From: Tipula vernalis
Lineage: Eukaryota > Arthropoda > Insecta > Diptera > Tipulidae
Direction of reading: 5' to 3'
NCBI GenBank assembly: GCA_958295665.1
Contig: OY282559.1
Location: forward strand, 262,980,057 to 263,044,056
Length of the DNA: 64,000 nucleotides
Made by a program: the position numbers and the translations under genes. The first letter of the stretch is position 1; each line of letters begins with the position of its first letter. Positions 44,880 through 54,313 of the stretch are shown here, piece after piece. The notes under the pieces were generated by a model. The model searched no databases and was not told the origin of the DNA. It worked only from the letters and a program-made list of their open reading frames with translations.

Positions 44880-45735
44880 ATTATTATGTGTTCCAATGAA
44901 TTATTTATGTGACATTAACTAATGTCGCTTCCGGCATCAACTAGTGCACAAAGTTCCTTTCCATTGAACACTACATTTTTGACAGCTTTAGATGAACAAT
45001 CATCCTGATTCTCTATGGTTGCACAAGATTTAGAACTTTGAACCATCCGATTTTTTCGCGCAATCTTTTCCTAGATGTCCGCTTCCACCACAATTGTAAC
45101 ATGTTGGCTTTCTTCGGAATCTATTTGACTTTTTGTTCTCAATTGGCTTTGTTGTTACGCTCTCGATTAGTGCTTTTATCTTCCAAGCATCTCCCAAGTT
45201 GCCGGTTTGACCTAGTTCACGCATGGCGATTAAATAATTTTTGAAAGATTTATCTTTCTTTTTCTTCCTCTCTGCCATGTGCCACAGCAGAATTCACTTT
45301 CTTTTTGAACTCGTTGACTAAATGTGTGGTTAGATTTTCCCAGGTATCAGTAACCGCCAAACGTAAACTGTCTTTTGCTGTTCCAGTTAACAGTCTTTTT
45401 GGATAAATAACTTTCTTCCATTTCATACATACAGCAGCATCTTTGGCATCCTGAATCCATTTATCAATGGGATAATCATAATCCCTGCTAAACTTCGAAA
45501 GCGATTCTTCGACATCTCTAAAACTTAAGCAAGCTTCAGCAGAAGGCACGATAGTAGATTTCATTCTGATTTCTTTATCCGTCAACGCCATCTCCCGTGT
45601 TCGTAACTCTTCTAACTGGATATTATCTTCCTGTTGGTTGCCGTTAAGTTCGCTAGCATTAGTCTCCCTACTTCTATTTGTCATATCTCCGCTGTCACCA
45701 CTCTCCATCATAATGCTGCTTTTTGGTTGGTTCAA
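44880..45735 (-). pseudogene. LTR-retrotransposon gag and protease fragment
   Basis: Gag frame from 45735: glutamate-rich N-terminus, then AEACLSFRDVEESLSKFSRD, IDKWIQDAKDAAVCMKWKK and TAKDSLRLAVTDTWENL. A frameshift at about 45255 leads to KSFKNYLIAMRELGQTGNLG, ending with the knuckle CYNCGGSGHLGKDC. After a stop near 45030 another frame reads SSKAVKNVVFNGKELCALVD and AGSDIS, a retropepsin-like start (D-A/T-G-S-D) with Ala for Thr. RT and integrase are absent; 44710-44890 continues protease-like (TMRKFIAGNVSMVIQHGELP). Ty3/Gypsy affiliation is likely. Confidence 0.8.
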
Positions 45736-45948
45736 TAGGACTGTATTATTTCAATTCACCTACTCATCATTCGCAACTCTTCTAAACATTTCCATCATCT
45801 TACGCATAAAACCGTACTCAATTTCAAGTGAATTATGAAGATTAATTTTTTTTTCGGTCCATCTCAGTTAAAATTTCTTAATAATTTGTTATTTGTTAAA
45901 ACAACTTTACTTCATATATGAACACAATAAATTATAAGAATCGTTCTA

Positions 45949-46225
45949 GTTTTATCTTCACTAAATTAAAACTCTATCCAACAACACTTATTTTTAAATT
46001 TCACGCAAACGTCCTTGGTACACAATACGGTAGTACTTTATATTTCTCGACTCACAAATTCGGTGATCTTAGAACCGTTCTGATTTTATCTTTGATATTC
46101 GCCAATTAAAACTGCGTACAACAGCACTTATTTTTAAATATCACGTGTATTACTTTAGCCGTTTGATACTGCCTTGGTACAAAATACGATACTTTATATT
46201 TCTCGACTCATGAATTCGGTGTTAT
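45949..46225. repeat. Two tandem about 140-bp units
   Basis: Each unit contains AATTAAAACT, CAACA(A/G)CACTTATTTTTAAAT, TTGGTAC(A/C), ACTTTATATTTCTCGACTCA and AATTCGGTG. They lie in the leader of the gag above and could be its regulatory or LTR-proximal repeats. Confidence 0.75.
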
Positions 46226-46487
46226 TCAACGGCACTTTATATCCCCACCAATCTTGGTATATGGAAAATCCCTCACGGATATAAAAATTTGCCAACTATA
46301 TTAACTTTACGATAAAGTTTTATACACGTTAATCACCACAAACATAAATGTTTAATCGGTCGGTTTTTCCTGTTTGGAACACAACGTCTGAAACGCACCA
46401 AAACTAAACCTAAATGTACAAAACTACAAATTTGCTTCAAGAAAACTCAATACGTTAAGGAATTTCCTTAGTATTTGTTGCTGATCC

Positions 46488-46505
46488 TGGTTGAGCCCCA
46501 AAGAG
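46488..46505 (-). other. Possible primer-binding site of the 45-kb retroelement
   Basis: The minus strand reads TGGGGCTCAACCAGGATC, similar in form to TGGGGGCTCGTCCGGGAT sites that follow the 5' LTR of some Gypsy-like elements. It lies about 750 bp before the gag ATG. An LTR would occupy roughly 46510-46790 but was not delimited. Confidence 0.4.
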
Positions 46506-46823
46506 TAGAGTTTAATTAGTTTTTAAGAAAAAAGCACGAGTTGTTTACTACTCGAAACACCAAAATCAATTGATTAATAATCGTTTTACATAACAGAAAT
46601 AATATACAAAGCAATTTTACAATTTAAATATAACATAAAATACGATACAGGCTGCATCCTAATTGAGTTGAACAAATTTGGATACCTTAAATCCTACATA
46701 TACATATATTTAAATCTTATTTTGAATTACATACTTTTAATAAACGACTAGGTTTATTTTTTATTAGATGTCATTTATTTAAACGAGACATTGAAAAGTT
46801 TAGTTGGCTATAAGCAGAGCACC

Positions 46824-47880
46824 CTGAATTTTATAGGGCCATAATCAAAAAATCTAAGCTTTTATAAGGGAATTAGAAACGAGGAAAAAACGAAACGTTT
46901 CATAGTAAAACACACAAAACATATGGGAAATCACTTTTTTTACTAAGACAAATTTTTAAATGAAAACGTTACAAATTCTTAATTATGATTTCTGAAATAC
47001 TTTCATAAATTTTTGAATTTCAACATATATGAATATCGTTTAAGTAAATCGTTTTCATTTTCTTGTAATAATTGATTTATTTAAACCAAAATATTAAAAA
47101 AAATTCATAACAACAGCATTTTGGTCAAATAGAAATAAAAGCTTACTACGATTCGTTTAGTCATTAAGTCAATATAAATTACATAGATGGCAGTGATGGC
47201 CGTAAATGGTCTAGGCCATGACATTCGTGTCAAACAGTCGTATATTTTTTAGAAAAAGTTTATTATTAATTTAAAATTAAATTAAATTATAATTATTTGT
47301 GCACATAAAAGCCAAAATTGCGGTTAGGGCACAATCAAGATATGTGATGGCGGAATTCCCCTTTATGCTGGATAGTATAATAATCTAGCGGTTAACGGAT
47401 TCATCGTATTAAACTACGGAGTCTTTTGCTGTACCGGGATATGTGATATAAATAAGCAGTTATTTGTAAAAAATTTGATAATAAGTTGTACGCTTAGTTG
47501 AGAATGAGCCTTTGCTCAAAATGAAGTGTACCAAAATTAATATGTATAATGTAATGTAAATAAATAAAAATTTGGTAAGATCGTACCAAAAATTACCACC
47601 TGGGGCAATTTCAAGTTCAAAAATTTTAGAAAAAGCAAAATAAAGTCACGAAATATTAAGAACGTGTGATAATTTTGTGATTAAATAATTTGTTTTCGTA
47701 TTTTTCTGTAAACATCAAAGACATCTTTCGTACACTAGTAAAACTAAAGATAAATTTACCAAGTATTATTTTAACTCGTCAGAGCCAACTTTGATGTATT
47801 TTTCAAAATGAAACTTCGAAAAATATATTTTAGAAATAATTTAATTTTAATATTTCTGCAACTAATATTTACTTAATAAA
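46824..47880 (-). mobile_element. MITE-54k family, 5'-truncated copy in inverse orientation
   Basis: The reverse complement of 46824-47206 plus 47563-47880 matches 54530-55233: CAGAGCACCCTG..GGCCATAATC end, GGGAAATCACTTTTTTT, ACATAGATGGCAGTGATGGC, TACCACCTGGGG and AGCCAACTTTGATGTATTTTT. It lacks the other terminus (about 215 bp of the full copy). It is interrupted by a 356-bp insertion (47207-47562). Confidence 0.85.
47207..47562 (+). mobile_element. 356-bp insertion in MITE, A-rich tail (SINE-like)
   Basis: Absent from the uninterrupted copy at 54820-54845. It starts TGGTCTAGGCCATGACATTC and ends TGTAAATAAATAAA. A short AAA-type target duplication is compatible. There is no coding, and I do not recognise the family. 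Confidence 0.6.
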
Positions 47881-47896
47881 TTGTTGTTACAGATAT

Positions 47897-48240
47897 TGTT
47901 ACGTTTTTGCTTTGTCAATCAAGGTTCGTATCACTGGATTGTGAATAATACAAACTCAATTTAATTTATCACCAACGAATTTATTTATGTCACACAAAAT
48001 TTATTACAACACAGTTTATCAATAAAAATTCACAAAATCACTTTATATAAATTATTCTCAAATTTCACTGATCACTTTTACTTTTTATTTTACACTAAAA
48101 AACTTTTTAAATCACTTTTTAATTCCTTTTAATTTTTACACTATCGCTTACTAATAATCTTACAAGTTTACACTATCGCGTTCCAAATACTAATAATCCA
48201 ATTCGATCTTGTTTGCATTTTTATATACACAAACCAAACT
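47897..48240 (-). repeat. LTR-like sequence related to 34520-34929
   Basis: Starts TGTTACGTTTTTGC and shares ACGAATTTATTTAT, CACAAAATCACTTT, CTATCGCTTAC and CCAAATACTAAT with the solo LTR. The far end is truncated at about 48240, where a MITE fragment (ACCTGGGGAAACTTCAAGTT) begins. Confidence 0.65.
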
Positions 48241-48325
48241 ACCTGGGGAAACTTCAAGTTCAAAAATTGTAGGAAAAGCAAAACCAATTCAAAAAATATA
48301 AGAACGTGTGATAATTTTGCGATTA
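48241..48325 (-). repeat. MITE-54k internal fragment
   Basis: ACCTGGGGAAACTTCAAGTT..AAGAACGTGTGATAATTTTG repeats 47599-47690. It is a small third fragment lying beyond the LTR-like element, so the LTR-like sequence sits between two pieces of the same MITE sequence. Confidence 0.75.
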
Positions 48326-48326
48326 A

Positions 48327-48470
48327 TAGTATATTGTATAATTAGGAGGAAAAGTACTGCATTCCCGGACGATAGTGGAAATTGGCGGATGAGGCGATAG
48401 CCGAGTCCGGCAACCACGGGAGTCCGGGAATGCACTTTTCCTCCGAATTGTACATACTATTTTTTCTCCG
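48327..48470. repeat. GC-rich long hairpin upstream of recombinase
   Basis: GGAGGAAAAGTACTGCATTC followed by CCGGAC (48345-48370) pairs with GTCCGGGAATGCACTTTTCC and TCC (48422-48444). Pairing extends outward through TAGTATATTGTATAATT / AATTGTACATACTA and inward through GATAGTGG / CCAC. It is unusually GC-rich for this window. It lies about 250 bp before the recombinase frame. Confidence 0.85.
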
Positions 48471-48687
48471 ATCGGACTTTAAAACGAATATAAACCCAAA
48501 ATAATTTTTAGTATTATTCATTAATTATCATATTAAGAAATCAAAACAAAGTAAAAAATCGAAAATAACATAAAATTATTGCTTAGTTAGCCACGACATC
48601 ATAAGACATAAATACATTTTGTTTTTTTTTTCAAAAGTTGTCAAGTTTGTGTACCTATTTGATTTATAAAAAACGTGTGAACGAAAT

Positions 48688-49119
48688 TTAAGGGATATTG
48701 ACAGTGAAAGCGAATTATCCTTATCTTGTACCCCGCCGGATATAGTGGAAGCAGCTAATTCAGCTACATGTGATTTACTCCCGCAAAAATCGAAGGAAAA
48801 ATACGAAAATGCTTATAAACGCTTTATGGATTATCGTCAATCTAAACACATCAAATCATTTTCGGAAAACATCATTCTGGCGTATTTCGCTGATTTATCT
48901 ACAAAATTGAAATCATCCACATTATGGTCCAACTACTCAATGATCAGGTCGATGCTAGAGGTTAAAAATAATGTGGATATTGCAAAATACCAAAAATTAC
49001 GTGTCTTCTTGAAACGCAAATCCGACGGATATAAAGCGAAGAAATCTAAAATATTAACTATGGAATATGTTCAACAATTCATTTTGGAAGCTTCAGATGA
49101 TTCGTTCCTAGTTACTAAA
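48688..49119 (+). CDS. Tyrosine recombinase, exon with core-binding domain
   Basis: The frame is open from a stop near 48666 and conserved-looking from RDIDSESELSLSCTPPDIV onward. No ATG precedes ATCDLLPQKSKEKYENAYKR, so the true start is probably in an upstream exon or lost. It encodes an all-helical SAM-like core-binding domain (FSENIILAYFADLSTKLKSS, TLWSNYSMIRSMLEV, YQKLRVFLKRKSDGYKAKK). The exon ends VTK at a GTAAGC donor (49120). It joins in phase 0 to 49248. Similar proteins in insects carry a Crypton-like or domesticated integrase; the exact gene name is unknown. Confidence 0.8.
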
Positions 49120-49247
49120 GTAAGCATGTATGTATTTAAAACGATTATTATTTGTATTTACACATTAAATTCAAATATGTTTTCGGATAAAATACAATTC
49201 ACACTACAATATTTTTTTGTATGTAATATTATGATTGTTTTTTGTAG

Positions 49248-49823
49248 GTTGCGTTAATTTTTGGAATCGCTGGTGCTTGTCGACGGGATGAACTAGCCCG
49301 CATGGAAATTACTGACATTAGTGATTTGGGATCTAAACTTTTAGTTAAAATCCCGAATAATAAGACAAATAAACCACGATCATTTATCGTAAACGAAACT
49401 TATTTAGAATATTACATTTCAATACACAATTCGATCGATTTTTTTAAATATACAAATGGTAAACGTTTCAAACAAGCAGTTGGCATACATCAGTTTGGTA
49501 AAATGCCACTAATTGTTGCTACTTGTTTAAAATTGCCAGACGCAAAACAATACACAGGGCACTGTTTCCGCCGTTCATCTGCGACAATTTTAGTTGATAA
49601 TGGCGCAGATTTAACATGCTTAATAAGATTTGGAGGATGGAAGTCATCGACTGTTGCTGAAGGGTACATCGATGAATCCATTATCAATAAAATTGAAGTT
49701 GCTCATAAGATTTTCGATACAACGGATAATGAAACAGCCGATGCAAATTATGTTAATGATTTTAATAGCAATATATCAACAACAATGCTGGGAGTTGTTC
49801 TGAATATTTCGCACACAATTTAG
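49248..49823 (+). CDS. Tyrosine recombinase, catalytic-domain exon
   Basis: The acceptor ..TTTTTTGTAG ends at 49247, making a 128-bp intron with full GT-AG. The exon reads VALIFGIAGACRRDELARME with catalytic Arg I. Strands follow (SKLLVKIPNNKTNKPRSFIV). Box II is YTGHCFRRSSATILVDNGAD with the His-x-x-Arg, then FGGWKSSTVAEGYID with Trp in the His/Trp position and the Tyr nucleophile. It ends at TAG 49823. All active-site positions are filled and no stop is present, in contrast to surrounding TEs. Full protein about 335 residues. No Zn-finger or GCR1-like DNA-binding tail is visible, so a domesticated or non-classical Crypton origin is possible. Confidence 0.88.
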   Translation, partial: VALIFGIAGACRRDELARMEITDISDLGSKLLVKIPNNKTNKPRSFIVNETYLEYYISIHNSIDFFKYTNGKRFKQAVGIHQFGKMPLIVATCLKLPDAKQYTGHCFRRSSATILVDNGADLTCLIRFGGWKSSTVAEGYIDESIINKIEVAHKIFDTTDNETADANYVNDFNSNISTTMLGVVLNISHTI

Positions 49824-50183
49824 AATATAATTTCGACACACGAGGCGTCGGAATCACATCTTTGATTAAAAAGAAAAAAACGTCCATGAAATTGTAGAAG
49901 CATAAACGAAGCATAATTTTGGGGAAATTTCAATCCAAAAATATAAAAAAGTTTAAAGAGTTTGTCGAAGGTGCATAAAAAGTTTTGTAGCCCAACGAAA
50001 TTGATTGTGCGTCTATTATTACGTGGAAGATTTCTTCGTGGCTCAAACCATTCTCCGACAAACATCAGATACGGCTGCGACAGCTTACTTTTTTGGGTGA
50101 TATCTTTTATTGATTCATCTACCTGCAAAAATTAAAAGTTTTGGTTTAATAACAAGAGTAATAATATGAACTAAATTATATTA
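49824..50183. other. Downstream of recombinase, no recognised gene
   Basis: A minus-strand frame (49820-50128, 102 codons) contains a run LSQPYLMFVGEWFEPRRNLP but resembles no family known to me and overlaps the recombinase 3' end. Left unassigned. Confidence 0.4.
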
Positions 50184-50900
50184 CAATTTCAACGTTGGCT
50201 TTCTTACAGATAACCATGCAGATTTTATTCATCATTTTCCCCAATTTTGGACTTTTCGGGTGATCATCAGGGTAACAATTTTATTATAAACTTTCGTTAT
50301 GTTAAATACGGACGTTACAATAAAAAATACTTAGTACGTTACTTTCGTTACCTGTCAACTAAGGAACATAAAAGTACATTTGAATTTTAAAACTTGTACA
50401 TTGTCTTACTCTGTATGTATTGATATCTATATTTTATAGAGTATTATTAGTATTGTAAAGTAGTATTAATAGAGTTCGATAATGTACAAGGTTTAAAATT
50501 CAAATGTACTTCTATGTTCATTAGTTGATAGATAATGAAAGTTACGTACTAAGTATATTTTATTGTAACGTCCATATTTAACATAACATAATTTTATATT
50601 AAAATGGTTGACTCCGGGAATTCTAGTCAAAAACATTTCAGTCAAAAATTAAAAGGCAACTCAGTGAAAATAGTTTTAGACGAAATACCTTTTTAGAAGG
50701 AAGTTCAATCAAAAAACTAGAAAAGGCATTCAAGTCAAAATATTTCGACTGGAAATCTTTTTGGATTTAGTTAGTTTTTTTTACTGAAATGCCTTGTTAG
50801 GCCTGTACGCCGGCTCCGTGGCCGGGGAAAAAATAATGAATATAATCTACATGGTTTAATTTAATTTAGTTAAATATTCTATAAGAAAGCCAACGTTGAC
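50184..50900. mobile_element. Nested palindromic element
   Basis: Inner palindrome: 50293-50412 pairs with 50480-50590 (ATGTTAAATACGGACGTTAC, AGTACATTTGAATTTTAAA) around a loop of about 65 bp. Outer ends: CAACGTTGGCTTTCTTA (50188-50204) pairs perfectly with TAAGAAAGCCAACGTTG (50881-50897). Unique sequence with AGTCAAAA motifs lies between the inner palindrome and the right outer repeat. Confidence 0.8.
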
Positions 50901-51714
50901 ATTTTTAAACGTAACAAGACTATTAAAAAGCATATAATAATTAGAATCATATCAATAAATAATTAAGTACCTTAGCCCTAAAGCACTCGCCGGATAGGCA
51001 GGTTAAAACAAATTGATTATCCGACAAAGCAGCAGTCGCTTTAAGTGTAGTGTTACTCGATGTCTGGTGTTTTGATCTTTTTCTTCATATACTCCTGCAC
51101 AGGATATTGAACCTTAAGGAAACGTTTCTACAAGGAACCCCCTTCAAAATTTCAAATTTCCAAACCTTTTCCCGAAAATGCCGATTTTGATTTTTCGTTT
51201 TTTGCATGCAATGAGCGAATAAATATTTACATATATACATAAGTATATGTAAATTGTTCTTTATTTCATTCCCGTGTTTTTACAAGAGACCGAATTCAAA
51301 ATTAATCTGAAATGTTAACAATTGAAAGTTAATCTGAAAATCATTTAATGTATATATTTGTCAAAACTTACACATTCACCGTCAAAAGCCTTCACATTGA
51401 GAAAATTTTGGATGAGTTCCGTCGCGGAGGTCAAATTCAATCGCAAAATCTGCCGCCAACCAAATGTTAAAATATGTATGGCAAAATATTAAAACCACGT
51501 GTATATAAATCCGCATTTGCTTGATGCATCTCATCAATAATTATGTGTAATATTTCACTATACTTATTTTATATTAGCACTCACACTTTATATACTTAAA
51601 CTTTTATTTTTTCACCTGTTCTTCATTTCACTATACCACAGCAAGAAATTCAACGTATGTATTACTGATACTGATACTGACTATGACGACGAAATTGAAA
51701 TTAATATGCGAGCG
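50901..51714. other. AT-rich DNA without recognised gene
   Basis: No coding remnant was identified. 51080-51180 has moderately complex sequence (GGATATTGAACCTTAAGGAA) but no frame of note. Confidence 0.5.
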
Positions 51715-52240
51715 AAAGTCTAAATTTACTAGAATTCTAGTAAATTGTAATGGAAGTTTTAAATTAACCAGAATATTACTAGAATCTGTTTAATTTACTA
51801 GAAATTCCTTGCACTTGCGAACAGGAATTATCTTGTATTTAATTTAATTTAACTAGAATTTTACTAGATTTCAGGTAACTACATTAAAAAATAAACCGTT
51901 GCAAAAATGCAACTGGAATTCAAGTAATTTTTATTTTTACTAGAATTCTGGTAATAAAAATTACGAAATTTTCGTTAAACTTACTAGAAATTGCATTTTA
52001 TAGAGTAAAACTAACCATCTAGTATTTTTCTAGTAATTTTTTGTGCTAGATAATCACTAGAATTCCAATATAATTAAAAATATTACTGGAAATTAACTAG
52101 AAAATAGTGAAAATCTGGTTTTGATTGCAATTTCACTGGAAATCGGTTAAATCTATTTTTCAATTTTACTAGAAAATTTATTTTTCTTGATTTTTAACTA
52201 GAAATTCGCTGGATTTTCACTAGAATTTGCAAAACCAGAT
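51715..52240. repeat. Cluster of ACTAGAA/TTCTAGT motifs
   Basis: In about 525 bp the heptamer ACTAGAA or its complement occurs roughly 15-20 times in both orientations, including the perfect 20-bp palindrome TTTACTAGAATTCTAGTAAA at about 51725. Spacing is irregular (20-60 bp). Ends carry TCTAAATTTAC and GCAAAACCAG. There is no coding. Confidence 0.8.
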
Positions 52241-52321
52241 AAACAAGTAGGCAATTACCGGATTTTGTAATGAGCGTGTAGTGACATATATTTAAATATT
52301 GTATGAATTACTGGGTCTTAA

Positions 52322-52491
52322 AAAAGTTTAGTTTGAAAAGTCTTCTGAGGCACACAGCATAAAACATTATACCGCAATAATTAAAAGACCAAGTAATAAA
52401 TGGGAAACCTACGATGACTTGAATAAGTTTGCAACATTCATAGCAGACCGAGAATGTATTAATCCGGCAATTATATTTTATTGCAAAGAAT
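52322..52491 (+). pseudogene. USP-like cysteine protease, C-terminal (His box)
   Basis: In frame: FEKSSEAHSIKHYTAIIKRP followed by NKWETYDDLNKFATFIADRE and INPAIIFYCKE, stop at 52491. H-Y-T-A with downstream Y-D-D-L matches the catalytic His and third residue of USP-like folds. It completes the fold started at 43555. Bases 52322-52360 are the right copy of the 39-bp inverted repeat. Confidence 0.6.
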
Positions 52492-53055
52492 AAACAAATC
52501 ATTGAAAAATCAATTCAATTAATAATGCGTAAACGTCGCCGTATGTAGACATATACGCCACGTGTCTGTGATCTAGCTATTTCTCATTACAATGAACCTC
52601 AAAATTTAATTTAATTGAGGATAATTTAACAAATGAGTCTTGGGCCAAACATCCGTTTCATCATCAATGACAAATGGGTCATGGTCATCACATTTAAATA
52701 AGGGTAATTTTATTTGAACGCCCTTATCATAAGCATGGGTAGCTTAACTACTCATATAGGTTTTATTTTTGAGACATCTCAAAATAAAAAATAAACTAAC
52801 TAAAACCAACGTTAAATACGTTAAATGCTCTGACCAACTCTTCAGTTATAAATTATTTTATTACATACGTGCCTTAATCAATTAGAAAGAAAACTTTTAT
52901 ACAATTTTTATCTTTTTAACGATACTTTTAAATATGTCTTACATTGCTTTTGCTAACTGTTTTATCATGCACAGTTTTTTGTTATTGCGACAAATTTTGT
53001 ATCGCCATGTTTTGTTATTTTTCCGATTTTGTCGAAAACTTCATAGCCGTCATTA
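52492..53055. other. AT-rich flank of hAT element
   Basis: No recognised coding. CCGTCATTA at 53047-53055 is the left target duplication of the next element. Confidence 0.5.
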
Positions 53056-53131
53056 CTATTGTAAAATTTACGATATTGTTAAATTTGTTAATGTTACCGG
53101 TAATATTACCGGTAACACTGGTAAAATAGGC

Positions 53132-53597
53132 TTATTATCTTTCAAATATATTTCATCCTCTTCAAAGTAATCTCCTTTGGCTACAATACACTTATGCCAA
53201 CGTTTTTTCCAGTCTTCGAAACAGTTGTTAAAATCAATTTCCGACATGGCCTACAAAACCTTCTTCGATTCCGCTTGAATCTCTTCAATCGTGTCAAAAC
53301 GATGTTCCCGAAGCGGTTTCTTGAATTTCAGGAATAGCCAGAAGTCAAGCGGAGCTATATCCGGTGAAGAGCAGTTGCGAAACAATATGGGTCGAATTGT
53401 TGGCCAAATAGTCTCGTACAACCAATGCAGTGTGAGACAGCGCATTATCATGATGCAAAAACCAAGAGTTTCCTGCCCAAAATTTTCTTGATGTCAACAA
53501 GAACTCTAGACGATTTTTGTGCACCAAATCCTTCACTTCCTTGACATGGTGTTCATCGGTAGACGTTGAAGGACGGCAAGGTCGTCGCTTTTAACGC
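53132..53597 (-). pseudogene. Mariner transposase remnant inside hAT
   Basis: Minus strand: RRPCRPSTSTDEHHVKEVKD (HTH, about 53590-53540) is fused to FLLTSRKFWAGNSWFLHHDN and ALSHTALVVRDYLANNS. Then, after a frameshift, SPDIAPLDFWLFLKFKKPLR and MSEIDFNNCFEDWKKRW. The second Asp and the PDxAPxD motif are kept. The first Asp region is deleted between HTH and LTSRKFW. It differs in sequence from the 36806 mariner. Confidence 0.88.
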
Positions 53598-54313
53598 CTA
53601 CAGTAAATAATAAATTTTACAAAAATATGAGTTTATGATCAATTAAACTCTTTAATCAATGTACGGTTCATCCTCGCCGACGCATTTATCACCCTCAGCC
53701 TCAACGACATCCATAACCGAATTATTCTCACTTTCCTCCAAGTTATCCTCTTCTTCAAGCGAATATGATTATGCATAGCTTCATCCATTAATAATAATTT
53801 GTATTTGATTCAGGAGGAATAACTTCATCTTCGTTATCCACACTTCCTACGTTTGATCTCGACAGGTTTTAATTGTGTAAAATGTATGTTAGTTTTCCTA
53901 CACGATCAATAGTCATTGGATCACGTGTTGAGCAAAGTGTCTAAAACCATAGGTACTGAATGTGCTTTCCATTGCAGCTCTCGATGCAAGTCATGCTCAA
54001 AATATCAATCGCCAAGCACTTAAAGATGAAATAGAACACACTACCGCCGACCAAATTTCATCAGAGAGCTGCTCATTTGCAACCACAAACGGTCGTGAAA
54101 AAAGTACACTTCGAACATTGTAATGCGGCAAAGACTCATATATTTTGTTGCCCTTCTATTTTGTGTACTTATATTTTGGGTGAAGTTCTGCTACATTAAA
54201 AATAAATTCAGTCGCTTCAAGTTAATATAGGGATAGCTTTTATTAACCATTTTAGGACCACATTCCATTGTCAGTAATAAGTACAATAAATTTATAAACC
54301 TCGAGGTGTTAAA

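Noticed and set aside
47380..47450. tRNA-like box (TAGCGGTTAACGG) in the 356-bp insertion
   Set aside because: No matching B box or cloverleaf could be drawn, and it lies mid-insert rather than at the 5' end as in tRNA-derived SINEs.
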